64,000 nt of DNA. Source: Rhodothermales bacterium. GTDB taxonomy: Bacteria > Bacteroidota > Rhodothermia > Rhodothermales > Bin80. Below, one piece after another: positions 37,108 through 47,400 of the stretch. Position 1 is the stretch's first letter; the number at the start of each line of letters is the position of its first letter. Where the stretch lies: contig CATQHT010000003.1 of NCBI GenBank assembly GCA_958296045.1, positions 817,246 through 881,245 on the forward strand, in the 5' to 3' direction. The notes under the pieces were generated by a model. That model saw nothing but the letters and a program-made list of their open reading frames with translations, was not told the origin of the DNA and searched no databases. The position numbers and the translations under genes are program-made.

Positions 37108-38862
37108 CTAAACCCATTTGAAGAAAATCACCATAACGGTCGCCACCATTACCAGAAGGCTGATAGGCAAACCGACCTTGATGAAGTCCCGCACACGATA
37201 CTTGCCAGCCGCCATCACCATCAGGTTAGTCTGGTAGCCCACTGGCGTCAAGAAGCTGGCTGCGGCCGCCACTGCCACCGTCAAAGCAAAGGCTTTGGGC
37301 TCTATACCCAACTCTATGGCTGTGGTCAATGCTACCGGCAGCATCAGCACAGCGGCTGCTGTATTGGCGATAAGTTCCGTCAGCAGGTTCGTCACGACAT
37401 ATAAGGCGACCAACACCGGTATGACCCCCAGCCCTGACAACCCTACCAGCACGTTGGCCACCTCGTCGGCCAGGCCCGTCTTAGCAACCGCCGTGCCCAG
37501 ACCCAGTGCAGCGGCGATCAGAATTAGGACCTGGAGATCCAGGGCGCGGCGGGCCATCGCTGTCGTAAGGCCCCTGGAGGCTATCATAGCTACAGCCGCC
37601 AAGAAGGCGGCCGTTGATAACGGGAGGACCTTGAATCCCACCAATGCCACCATAGCCACGAGAATCGCCAGTGCCGCATACGCGCGCCCGGGCTGAAACC
37701 GCTTTCTTGGCTGGCCGCGTGGCGCTACATAGTAGAACTCGGCGCTGCTGGCATTCCATCGACCGGTATAGCCGGCGGGCGCACCCAGCAGGAGCAGGTC
37801 TCCGGCCCGAATAGGCACCCTGCGCAATGGACCTTCGATGCGCTCCGCCTTCCGGTTCACAGCCAGCACGACCGCACCGTACCGGTCCTTGAAGTGCGCC
37901 TCACCCAGCGTTCTTCCTATGAGGAAGGAGGTGGCTGACACCACCGCCTCATAGAGCGGCAGCGACTTGCCAGCCTGCATCTGGACGCTGGGCTCAAAAC
38001 CCGGGCGATCCAAAAGCCCTTCCAGCACGGCGACATCCCCACTGAACGCCAGCACATCCCCCCTCCGCAGGCGCACAGTGGGCTCTGGGGCCAACAAATA
38101 GTCGCCGCGTCGGATATGCTCGAGCGTGGCGGACCGCCCACTGGGCAGGTCGGCCTCCTCTATGGTCCTCCCCTCAACCGTAGCGCGCTTCCCTATACGA
38201 ACCTCAAAGTTCCAAGTCGGAAGGGCCTGCCGGGCACCCTCGGACGGCAACCCTCGTGTAGGCAACAGGCGCACACCCAGAAAAGCCAGCACGGCAACCA
38301 CGACGAGGAGGGCAGGCAGACCTGTCCAGGCGAAATCCAAGAGCCCGAACGGCTCATATCCCTGATCAGCTACGAGCCCGGAAACAATGACATTGGTCGA
38401 TGTGCCAACAAGCGTGATCATGCCGCCTGCGATGGCCGCATAGGAGAGCGGAATCAGCACCTTCGAAGGCGCAATGCCGCGCCGCGCGGCCCACTGCTGC
38501 AAAGGCTGCACCAGCATCGCCACTATTGGCGTGTTGTTCATGAAGGCCGAAAGGCCCGCCACGGGCAGCATGAATCGGGGCAGAAGACGAGACAGCTGGT
38601 TCCCCTTGCCAAAGAGCCTGCGGTCGACTATGCGAAACAGTCCAGTCTCTTCGATGCCCGCGGCAACGATAAACAGTGATCCGACCGCAATGACCGCCGC
38701 ATTGGAAAAACCGGCGAATGCTTCCTGGGGCGTTATCACGCCTGCTATCAGCAAGGCACAAAGACCGCCCAAAAAACTCAACTCAGGCAGAACCCAGTCT
38801 CGTAGCAGGGCCAGCGCAATCGCGCAGACTACGACAAGTGTTATCCAGGATTGTACATCCAT
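37108..38862 (-). CDS. SLC13-family anion permease with RCK_C (TrkA-C) domains, likely sulfate
   Basis: 584 residues. The membrane part has the SLC13/DASS hallmark FMNNTPIVAML in the first half and ELIANTAAAVLMLP in the second. About 11 hydrophobic segments are interrupted by a soluble stretch (about 205-370) that looks like two TrkA-C modules (EADLPSGRSATLEHIRRGDYLLAPEPTVRLRRGDVLAFSG and a second copy). Such proteins import sulfate or dicarboxylates with sodium. Its neighbour makes PAPS, which favours sulfate. It overlaps the UDP-sugar dehydrogenase gene by 22 bases at its start. Confidence 0.88.
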   Translation of the reverse strand: MDVQSWITLVVVCAIALALLRDWVLPELSFLGGLCALLIAGVITPQEAFAGFSNAAVIAVGSLFIVAAGIEETGLFRIVDRRLFGKGNQLSRLLPRFMLPVAGLSAFMNNTPIVAMLVQPLQQWAARRGIAPSKVLIPLSYAAIAGGMITLVGTSTNVIVSGLVADQGYEPFGLLDFAWTGLPALLVVVAVLAFLGVRLLPTRGLPSEGARQALPTWNFEVRIGKRATVEGRTIEEADLPSGRSATLEHIRRGDYLLAPEPTVRLRRGDVLAFSGDVAVLEGLLDRPGFEPSVQMQAGKSLPLYEAVVSATSFLIGRTLGEAHFKDRYGAVVLAVNRKAERIEGPLRRVPIRAGDLLLLGAPAGYTGRWNASSAEFYYVAPRGQPRKRFQPGRAYAALAILVAMVALVGFKVLPLSTAAFLAAVAMIASRGLTTAMARRALDLQVLILIAAALGLGTAVAKTGLADEVANVLVGLSGLGVIPVLVALYVVTNLLTELIANTAAAVLMLPVALTTAIELGIEPKAFALTVAVAAAASFLTPVGYQTNLMVMAAGKYRVRDFIKVGLPISLLVMVATVMVIFFKWV

Positions 38863-40208
38863 GACTTGCGGCCACCCTTAGCGGGACGCCCCTCTGGGCG
38901 GCCTATGCTGAAATAGTGAAAACCCCTGCCAGCCATTCGTCGAACGCTGTACAGGTTGCGCCCGTCAAATATAACCCGATTCCGCAGCAACTGCCTAACA
39001 ACGGCAAAATCCGGCCGACGAAATTCGGGCCATTCCGTGCAGATCACCAGCCCGTCCGCCCCTTCGAGCGCCGCATACGCGTCCTTGGCATATCCGACGG
39101 TGTCGCCCAAAACCTGCCGGGTCGTATCCATCGCTTCCGGGTCATAGGCCTGCACGCACGCGCCACCTTTGAGCAGTGCCCCGATGACACGATGCGACGG
39201 TGCCTCCCGCACATCATCCGTGTTGGGCTTGAATGCAAGACCCCATACGGCGAACGTTAGTCCTTCAACGGAGCCGCCAAAGTAGCGCATGACATAGTTA
39301 AGCAGCATCTCGTGCTGATGGCTGTTCACATCGAGCACGGCGGAAAGAATCCTGAAGTCATACCCGCGGCTCATTGACGTGTGCAGCAGCGCGTTGACGT
39401 CTTTCGGAAAGCAGCTGCCGCCAAAGCCGATGCCAGCATACAGAAAGAACCGACCTATACGCTCATCGCTACCAATGCCCTTACGGATATGATCCACGTC
39501 CGCCCCTACTCGGTCACACAGGTTGGCGATCTCATTCATAAAGCTGATCCGCGTCGCCAAAAAGGCGTTGGCCGCATACTTGGTCATCTCAGCGCTGCGC
39601 GGATCCATCACGTAGATGGGATTGCCCTGCCGGACAAACGGTTCGTAGAGGCGGCGCATCACGGATGCCGTCTGCGCGCTCCTGACGCCCAGGATGATTC
39701 TTGAGGGCTTCATAAAGTCATCAACCGCGGCACCCTCCCGCAAGAACTCTGGGTTGCATACCACCTCCACCTGGGAGGCCCCTGCCATTTCCATGATGCG
39801 GGCCACCTTTTCCTCTGTCCCGACAGGAACGGTGCTCTTATTGACCACTATCTTCTTCTTAGACAAATCCTGCTGCGCCAGATGTTCGGCGATCTGTCGC
39901 ACCACCTGGAGCACAATGCTCAAGTCGGCTTCACCCTCAGCGCCTGGTGGCGTCGGTAACGCAAGAAAATAGATTTCACCTTTATCGAGTGCCTTTTGCA
40001 GGCTCGTGGTGAATTGTAACCGCCCTGCGCGCAGGTTGCGATGCAGCAGTACCTTCAGGTCAGGCTCATAGATCGGCAGGCGCCCCTGGCGCAGCATTGC
40101 TACCTTGTCCTCGTCCACATCCACACAAAATACCTCATTGCCCATCTCGGCAAAGCATGTGCCGGTGACAAGACCGACATAGCCGGTACCAATCATTCCA
40201 ATCTTCAT
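38841..40208 (-). CDS. ugd: UDP-glucose 6-dehydrogenase
   Basis: 455 residues. N-terminal MKIGMIGTGYVGLVTGTCFAEMG is the NAD-binding fingerprint of the UDP-glucose/GDP-mannose dehydrogenase family; catalytic Cys266 is in GFGGSCFPKDVNAL; the C-terminal AVWGLAFKPNTDDVREAPS is diagnostic. It yields UDP-glucuronate for surface polysaccharide. It overlaps the permease gene downstream by 22 bases. It lies divergent from the mannose-1-phosphate guanylyltransferase gene across a 155-base gap that should hold both promoters. Confidence 0.95.
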   Translation of the reverse strand: MKIGMIGTGYVGLVTGTCFAEMGNEVFCVDVDEDKVAMLRQGRLPIYEPDLKVLLHRNLRAGRLQFTTSLQKALDKGEIYFLALPTPPGAEGEADLSIVLQVVRQIAEHLAQQDLSKKKIVVNKSTVPVGTEEKVARIMEMAGASQVEVVCNPEFLREGAAVDDFMKPSRIILGVRSAQTASVMRRLYEPFVRQGNPIYVMDPRSAEMTKYAANAFLATRISFMNEIANLCDRVGADVDHIRKGIGSDERIGRFFLYAGIGFGGSCFPKDVNALLHTSMSRGYDFRILSAVLDVNSHQHEMLLNYVMRYFGGSVEGLTFAVWGLAFKPNTDDVREAPSHRVIGALLKGGACVQAYDPEAMDTTRQVLGDTVGYAKDAYAALEGADGLVICTEWPEFRRPDFAVVRQLLRNRVIFDGRNLYSVRRMAGRGFHYFSIGRPEGRPAKGGRKSWMYNPG

Positions 40209-40363
40209 CTGTATCTGGCGCTGTGCAGAGGTTGGTCAACCCGGTTGAACCGCTAAGACGGCGTATTGGTTTGCGTTGCGCCCCTGGCACACGCGCGGTA
40301 GCAGGGTACCCAAATCGCCGCTGAGGCGTAAGAGTACGCGACTGAACCGGTGTAGGTATCACG
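40209..40363. promoter_or_regulatory. Divergent promoter region
   Basis: A 155-base gap between two divergently read nucleotide-sugar genes (ugd and manC), so promoters for both should be here. I see no clear sigma-70 boxes or operator by eye. Confidence 0.5.
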
Positions 40364-41422
40364 ATGACATACAGTGTCCTCATGGCCGGAGGCATCGGGA
40401 GCCGTTTCTGGCCGCGCAGCAGGGAGGCGTTTCCGAAGCAGTTCCTGAGCGTCTTTGGCGAGCGCACCCTGCTGCAGCAGACGCTCAGCCGGATGCTGCC
40501 CCTGATCCCCGCTGAGCGCAGCTATGTGGTGACGCACGAGCGATACACTGGTCTGACCCGGCAGCAGCTGCCAGACGTGCATGTCTTAGCGGAGCCCATC
40601 AGTCGCAACACGGCTCCGTGCATCGCATACGCGGCGATAGTGTTGCGTGCCCTGGACCCGGACGCCATCATGGTGGTGCTGCCTGCAGACCATCAGATCC
40701 AGGACGAGGCAGCCTTTCGCGAAGTATTGCAGGTGGCCATTGAGGCCGCGCAAGCTCCAGGCCGTTTGGTCACTATTGGCATCAAGCCTTCGTTTGCCGC
40801 CACCGGATACGGGTATATCCAGTTTGACGGGCCTTCCGACGGAGGTTTGCGCACCTATCCGGTACGGACCTTTGCGGAAAAGCCCAACTTGGCCACCGCG
40901 GAACGCTTTCTGGATTCCGGGGACTTTCTCTGGAACAGCGGCATCTTTATCTGGCGTGCGGACACGATACTGGAGCAGATGAAGCAGCACCTGCAGAAGA
41001 CGTACCATGCCTTTGAGCAGGCTGCCCTGGCATTGGGCACCTCGGACGAGGTGAAGGCCATCCGTAGCGCCTATCACCGCAGCGCGCGCATCTCAGTAGA
41101 CTATGGTGTCATGGAGCGTGCGTCCAGCGTGCATGTCGTGCCTGGCTCCTTCGGATGGAGCGATATCGGCGACTGGCGCGCAGTCTATGACCTAAGCCGC
41201 AAAAACAGCCACGGGAGTGTCTTAGAAAACCAAGTCATCGTCCACGATGCCAGCCGATCCATGGTTCGCGCCGGTAACCGCCTCGTAGTCTTAGTCGGCG
41301 TGCACGACCTCCTGGTAGTCGATGCCGACGACGCACTCCTGATTTGCCATCGCGACAGCGCTCAGCAGGTCAAAAACGTCGTGGAATACCTGCACGCACA
41401 TCAGCTCACGGATTTCATATAG
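40364..41422 (+). CDS. manC: Mannose-1-phosphate guanylyltransferase
   Basis: 352 residues. The nucleotidyltransferase signature is VLMAGGIGSRFWPRSREAFPKQFL at the N-terminus. FAEKPNLATAERFLDSGDFLWNSGIFIWRAD and the C-terminal ISVDYGVMERASSVHVVPGSFGWSDIGDW block are typical of GDP-mannose pyrophosphorylase. It lacks the C-terminal isomerase domain of bifunctional forms. GDP-mannose feeds polysaccharide or glycolipid synthesis; the family 2 glycosyltransferase upstream may use it. Confidence 0.95.
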   Translation: MTYSVLMAGGIGSRFWPRSREAFPKQFLSVFGERTLLQQTLSRMLPLIPAERSYVVTHERYTGLTRQQLPDVHVLAEPISRNTAPCIAYAAIVLRALDPDAIMVVLPADHQIQDEAAFREVLQVAIEAAQAPGRLVTIGIKPSFAATGYGYIQFDGPSDGGLRTYPVRTFAEKPNLATAERFLDSGDFLWNSGIFIWRADTILEQMKQHLQKTYHAFEQAALALGTSDEVKAIRSAYHRSARISVDYGVMERASSVHVVPGSFGWSDIGDWRAVYDLSRKNSHGSVLENQVIVHDASRSMVRAGNRLVVLVGVHDLLVVDADDALLICHRDSAQQVKNVVEYLHAHQLTDFI

Positions 41423-41598
41423 ACCGAATTCACGGACGATTCACATCTGTGCATCCAGCTTATACGCGCTCGTTACGAAGTTACAGCTCCTGTTTCCTGA
41501 GGTTACGGCTCCAGCCATTCTCCAGCCTTCTGCGGCCAGCCGCGTGCTGGGCCTGGGCTCTAAGTACCTCTCCTGGGCGGACAGCGGACACTGAGCAG

Positions 41599-43221
41599 AT
41601 GCTTCTGCCCGGTCTGCCCGGGCGCGGTGTCCTACTTATCGTCTCGTGCGTTTGGCTGTTGACAGGCCTTTCTGGAACCGCGCCGCTTTATGCGCAGGAG
41701 GCTTCGCAACAGGTGCTAACGCTCACGCTGGAAGAGGCGATACAGATCGCCCTTGTGCACGGCTATGCGGTGCAGTCCGCACGGATGGATGTCGCAGACG
41801 CCAACACGCAGGTGAGCCAGGGCATAGGAACGGTATTGCCCAACGTAGAGCTCTCCAGCGGATATACGCGCAACCTGCAGACGGCCAACCCCTTTGCGGG
41901 AAGCAGCGCTGGCACGCTGTTCAACAGTTTCGGCTTCGTAGGTTGGTTGGCGTACAACGAAGATGCGCGGACCGATGACGACCCGACGACAGGCATTCTC
42001 ACATTTGATGACTACAGCGACCGCGTGGACGAAGGGTACCGGGCTGCGGGGCTGAGCTTGGATGACTCGGACAACCCGTTTGCGGTAGCCAACCAGTTTG
42101 TCAACGGGGTGTCGGTCACGCAGACGCTGGTGGATTTGAGCAAGTTTCGGACGGTATCCGGGCTGCGACACTTGACCCGGTCGCTGCAGGGGGCTTTGGA
42201 CCGCCAGGAGCAGCTGATCGTCGGACAGGTGCGACAGGCATTCTACCTGACGCTGCTGTTGCAGGAGCAGTCGACGGTGGCGGCGCAGAGCGTGGCGCGT
42301 ACGCGCCACACGGTTCAGGAGGCCGCCCGCTTGGTTGCACAGGGCGTGGCGCCCAAAGCACGACGTCTGAGCGCCCAGGTGCAGCTGGCCAACTTGGAGA
42401 CCCAGCATGTTCAGACAAGCAACCAAGCCCTTACGGCGCTCGATAATCTGAAGTTTATTCTTGGCATCCCGGTGGACCAGCCGGTGCGCCTTTCGGGAGA
42501 GCTTGCCGTCGACGAAGAAGCGCTCTTTGCCACGTACGCTGCATCCGGTGCCACAGACCGCGCAGTGGAGCTTCGCCCGGATTTGCAGCAGCTGTACGCC
42601 TTGAGGGATCTGGCCCAGATTAACCTGAGCGCTGGCCGCCTGGAGGCGCTGCCGTCGCTGTCCGCGGTGGCCAACCTTAACTATATCGGCTCGGTACCGT
42701 CGAATCGCACATTCGGGCGTCCGGTCAAGGACGACCCATTTTCGTTCAGGCGCGTCACCGAGGGGTTTTTCAGCAACGCGTACTGGCAGCCATCGGTGAG
42801 TGTGGGCGTCAGCCTGCAGTGGTCCTTGTTCGATGGGTTTGCCCGGCGTGCACGCCGACAGCAGCTGCAGATTCAGCTCAGCCGTGCGGAGCTGCATGTC
42901 CGCCAGGCTACAGAGAGCATCCGGCTCGAGGTGGCCACTGCATTGCGTGACCTGCAAGCGGCCCAATCGAGGATCGCCAGCCAGACCAGCAACGTGGCTA
43001 ATGCGGAGCTCAACTACACGTATGCCCAGACGCGGCTGACCGAGGGCGTCGGCACGCCGCTGGAAGAGCGCGACGCTTCCGCGCAGCTTGACCAAAGCCG
43101 CATCAACTACCTGCAGGCTGTTTATGACTTTTTGCTTGCAAAAAGCACCTTTGAGACTGCTGCGGGCATCCCGCTTGCCAACCAGTCTGACCTGAGACTC
43201 GCCAATGCAACAACCCGATGA
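41599..43221 (+). CDS. TolC-family outer-membrane efflux protein
   Basis: 540 residues from ATG 41599, with a signal peptide (VLLIVSCVWLLTGLSG ... YAQEA). Two internal repeats follow the TolC plan: LTLEEAIQIALVHGYAVQSARMDVADA at the start of the first helix pair and LRPDLQQLYALRDLAQINLSAGR in the second. LQWSLFDGFARRARRQQLQIQLSRAELHVRQATESIRLEV leads to the final coiled helices. It forms the outer channel of the pump encoded next. The in-frame extension upstream of 41599 is Ser/Arg rich and overlaps manC, so I do not include it. Confidence 0.93.
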   Translation: MLLPGLPGRGVLLIVSCVWLLTGLSGTAPLYAQEASQQVLTLTLEEAIQIALVHGYAVQSARMDVADANTQVSQGIGTVLPNVELSSGYTRNLQTANPFAGSSAGTLFNSFGFVGWLAYNEDARTDDDPTTGILTFDDYSDRVDEGYRAAGLSLDDSDNPFAVANQFVNGVSVTQTLVDLSKFRTVSGLRHLTRSLQGALDRQEQLIVGQVRQAFYLTLLLQEQSTVAAQSVARTRHTVQEAARLVAQGVAPKARRLSAQVQLANLETQHVQTSNQALTALDNLKFILGIPVDQPVRLSGELAVDEEALFATYAASGATDRAVELRPDLQQLYALRDLAQINLSAGRLEALPSLSAVANLNYIGSVPSNRTFGRPVKDDPFSFRRVTEGFFSNAYWQPSVSVGVSLQWSLFDGFARRARRQQLQIQLSRAELHVRQATESIRLEVATALRDLQAAQSRIASQTSNVANAELNYTYAQTRLTEGVGTPLEERDASAQLDQSRINYLQAVYDFLLAKSTFETAAGIPLANQSDLRLANATTR

Positions 43222-43237
43222 CGTGCACTAAGGATTT

Positions 43238-44392
43238 GTGATGACTATGAGTTACTGGACTCGGGGCCTCTGGGCCCTCCTATTGCTGTGGGCGGCTGGC
43301 TGCGCCAACACCGGCAGCGACGAGCCTATCATGGATGTCGTCGATGCTGAAGAGGCAGCCCACGCGCCACGCGTTGAGACGCTCGTGCTGGCTGCCGACA
43401 CTTTCGAAGATCGGATCGACATCACCGGACGGGTGGAATCCTCAGACGATGCGATGCTGTCGGCCGAAGGGGCGGGCACCGTCAAGATGCTGGCCCGATT
43501 GGGACAGAAAGTCGCCGTTGGCTCCGTCGTGGCGCGCCTAGACCAAGGCATGGTACAGGCAGTCCTGGACCAGGCTATCGCAGGCATGGACCAGGCCCAG
43601 GCCACCCTGGAGCTGGCTGAAGACAGCTACGGACGCATGGAGCCTCTCTACAAGGATTCCATCATCAGTGCAGCGGAATGGCAGGGGGTGCGCACACAGC
43701 TACAGCAGGCACAGGCCGGTGTACGCGTGGCCGAAGCATTGCGTCAACAGGCACAAGAGCAGTTCGACAACGCAGTGGTGACGGCTCCCTTTAGAGGGAC
43801 AATCGAGGAGCATCGCGTCGTGATTGGTGAGCGTGTGGCCCTCGGCACGCCGGTCGCGCGCATCGTCGACACCCGGCAGGTCAGGATCTCTGTCGGGGTC
43901 CCGGAACGGTATGCCGGCGAGATCGCTGTAGGCACGCTAGTCGAGATCAGCATCCCCGCACTGAGAGACTTCGAACGCACCGGTCGTGTCACCTTCGCTG
44001 GCAACTCGATCAACCCCAGAAACCGCACCTTCAACGTTGAAGCCGAGCTGGATAATGCGGACGGCAGAATGAAGCCGGACATGATCGTCAATGTGGCAGT
44101 GCCTCGACTGCGCCTAGAAGATGTCCTAGTAATCCCGCGCGCCGCAGTACTGAGGGATGAGACCGGCACCAGCGTGTTCACCGTCAGTCGCCTTGAGGAT
44201 GGGCCTGTCGCAATGCGCAAAGACGTACAGCTGGGTGAACGCTATGCTGAGCGCATAGTCGTAGAAGATGGCCTCACGATCGGCGACGAAGTGATCGTTC
44301 TGGGACAAAACATAGTGGCCGAAGGCACAGCCGTGGAAATCGCCATGAAGTATACCCGCCTGGATGCGGAAGGCATCCCGGTCGCCAATTGA
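43238..44392 (+). CDS. RND periplasmic adaptor (membrane fusion) lipoprotein
   Basis: 384 residues with a lipobox LLWAAGC (Cys22). It has a beta-barrel/biotinyl-lipoyl layout: EGAGTVKMLARLGQKVAVGSVVARLD, a helical hairpin (AIAGMDQAQATLELAEDSYGRMEPLYKDSIISAAEWQ...), VTAPFRGTIEEHRVVIGERVALGTPVARIVD and a beta-barrel (VRISVGVPERYAGEIAVGT). It links the inner-membrane pump to the TolC channel. It begins 16 bases after the TolC gene, and the pump gene follows 71 bases later. Confidence 0.94.
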   Translation: MMTMSYWTRGLWALLLLWAAGCANTGSDEPIMDVVDAEEAAHAPRVETLVLAADTFEDRIDITGRVESSDDAMLSAEGAGTVKMLARLGQKVAVGSVVARLDQGMVQAVLDQAIAGMDQAQATLELAEDSYGRMEPLYKDSIISAAEWQGVRTQLQQAQAGVRVAEALRQQAQEQFDNAVVTAPFRGTIEEHRVVIGERVALGTPVARIVDTRQVRISVGVPERYAGEIAVGTLVEISIPALRDFERTGRVTFAGNSINPRNRTFNVEAELDNADGRMKPDMIVNVAVPRLRLEDVLVIPRAAVLRDETGTSVFTVSRLEDGPVAMRKDVQLGERYAERIVVEDGLTIGDEVIVLGQNIVAEGTAVEIAMKYTRLDAEGIPVAN

Positions 44393-44463
44393 ACGCCAAG
44401 TCGCCGAGCGTCCTGTGCGCCTGTAGCGCGTGCACGACAGATGATAGATAACCGCGAGTCGGA

Positions 44464-47400
44464 ATGAAGATTATTGACTTGGCTATCCGGTACCGGCCCA
44501 GCATTGCCGTGCTAACGGTGTTGTTAACACTAGGAGGCCTGATCAGCTATCTGACGATTCCCAAAGAGTCGTATCCCACGATCGAGATCCCCAACATCAT
44601 CGTGACGGGCGTCTATCCGGGCGCAAGCCCGGACGATATAGAGACGCTGGTCACGCAACCCTTAGAACAGGAGATCCAATCCGTCACGGGGATCAAAGAG
44701 ATTCGGTCGACGTCCTTCCAGGGGGTGTCCAGCATCCAGATCGAGTTCAACCCAGACGTGTCGATCGACTTCGCGCTGCAGCGCGTGCGCGACAAAGTCA
44801 ACCTCGCGGAGCTCCCCGAGGATGTGGAAATCCCACTAGTGCAGGAGATTGACCTTCAGGAGTTCCCCATCATGAGCATCAACCTGTCAGCAACCTATTC
44901 GCTGGCGGATCTGAAGGATGTGGCAGAAACCGTAGCGGACGAAATCGAGGCACTCCCGTCGATCCTTGAGGTGGATGTCATCGGAGGGCTGGAGCGCGAG
45001 GTCAAAGTCAATGTGGACATCACCGCGCTACAGGGCTACGGGATCGCTTTTGACGATGTTATCACGACTATAGCAGAAGAAAACCTGAACACGCCGGGCG
45101 GCTCCATCAGCGTGGATCGCCGCAATTACCTCGTCCGAATCGATGGCGAATTTTCGGATCCCGAGACCGAGATCAGCAGCCTAGTCCTGTCAAGCCCCGA
45201 CGATCGTCCCATCTACGTGCGTGACGTGGCTAACGTGGAGTTCGGGTTCCAGGACCGAACATCGTATGCGCGTCTGCGCCTGTTGCAGAAAGAGGAAGGT
45301 AACCGCCTCATTCGGATGCCCGAAGGGTCCTCGGAGACGTTGCCCGTCATCACGCTTAGCATCAAGAAGCGGTCAGGAGAAAACATCCTGGAGGCAGCTT
45401 CTTCTGTCAAAGCGATACTTACCGACTATGACTTTCCGTCCGGCACCCAGCATGAAGTCACAGGGGATCAGAGCGAGATGGTCCAGACCTTTGTCACGGA
45501 CCTGGAGAACAACATCATTAGCGGGCTGATCTTCGTAGTGCTGGTCCTTCTGTTTTTCTTGGGGGTTCGCAACGCGACGCTGGTCGGTATCGCGATTCCA
45601 CTGTCGATGTTCTGCGGCTTTATCGTGTTCCAGGTGCTGGGCGAAGAGCTCAACTTTGTGGTGCTGTTCTCGCTCATCATCGCCTTAGGGATGCTGGTGG
45701 ACAATGCAGTGGTGATCGTCGAAAACATCTACCGCTACCGAGAGATGGGCTATCCACGTTTTGAGGCAGCCCGCCGGGGGAGCGCCGAGGTGGGTGGTGC
45801 CGTCATCGCATCGACGCTCACCACGGTAGTCGCCTTTGCGCCCATGATGTTCTGGCCTGGCATCATCGGTGAATTCATGGGGTACCTGCCCATGACGCTG
45901 ATCATCACGCTGTCGTGCTCCCTATTCGTCGCCATCATCATCAACCCAGTAATTACCGGTTATTTCGTTCGCCTTGATAGCGAAGGAAAGCAGCAGCGCA
46001 CCACCGTCTTCCGGCGATTCTCCCTGATCGCAGTGGGGGTGCTAGCGCTGGTGCTAGCCCTCATGAACTGGAAGTCGCTGGTGGTGCTGGTCGGCGGCGC
46101 CATCGTGTTCACTATCCTGAACCGGCAGGTTCTGACGCCGGTGGCCAACAGGGTGGTGCGCGTGCAGCTGCCCCGCCTGTTGGAGCGGTACCGCGCGCTG
46201 CTCCACTCCATGCTGACGCGCGACTATACCAGCACTGAAACGATCGGAGCCAGGCGCGGCCTGTGGCGTGTGGTCACTGCGCTAAGCCTGATGGGCTGCT
46301 TGGCCTTCTTTGTCGGATCCTACCCCATCACACAGGCGGCGTTGGGGCCTGCAGCCGCCGGGCTAATGCCAATCTCGATGCTGCTTCTGGTGGCCACCAG
46401 CGTCGTAGCGCTCATCGCAGTAGCACGCACGCGCAATGCGTGGCTAAGAAACCTGTTTGCGCTGGTCACCTTCAGTGGCGGCTTCGCCCTGCTGCTCATT
46501 GGCGCCATCCTCACCATGCTCACGGGCCAAGGGCCCGGCCTAGTGCTTCTGGGCCCCGGAACGCTACTGCTCATCGCCGGCGCTTTGGGCATCCTGATGC
46601 ACACCGTAGAATCGTTATTCCTGGGCGGTGCTGCCACCATCCGGGGCGGCGTGGTATTTGGCATCGTGGTCGCAGCAGTGCTGCTCCTTATGGGCCTGAC
46701 GCGCGGCATGCAGGTCGCCACTATGGCCGTCCTTATCACGTTGCCGGCCATGGTGGTGCTTATCGGACTGGCTGGACACCTATGGAATGGCCGTCGCACC
46801 CACCTCATACTTACGGACTATCGGGCGCGGCTGCTGACAACGACGCTGGGCGGATTCTTTGCGATTCTCGCCCTCTTTGTAGCAGCCCAGCCCGGTACCG
46901 AGTTTTTCGGGCAGACCGACCCCACGCAGCTTCTGGTATCTCTCAAAGGCCCGCTCGGCACCAACGTGGAGCAGACCAACCGCGTAGCGCTCGAGGCGCA
47001 GGACCGGATTGATGACTTTCTGGCGACCAATGGTAACGACGGCGCCAACGTCAAGAATATCCTTGTCAATGTGGGCGGTGGCGGAAGCGGCGACGGGTTC
47101 TTCGGAGGCGGTGCCCAAGGCGCGGAGAATGCCGCGCTAACGCTTAACATGGTGGACTATGAGGATCGTCCAGAAACGAGCCGGAACACCATGATCCGCC
47201 TCCGCGAAGAGCTGCAGGGACTGCCCGGCGTAGAAATCACCATCGAACCTGACCAGGTGGGACCGCCCGTAGGAGCGCCTGTAAACATTGAGATTTCCGG
47301 CGACAACTTTGACGAGATCGCCCGGATCACGCGCGAGGTGCGCGACCTGTTGGCCCAGGCCACGCTTTCGGGAGAGATCGTCGGACTGGTGGACTTGGCT

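Noticed and set aside
46263-47012. 249-aa plus-strand frame overlapping the RND pump insert
   Set aside because: It is a shifted frame in the GC-rich insert region; the pump reading frame is continuous through it, and the other frame has a Pro/Arg/His-rich chance composition.
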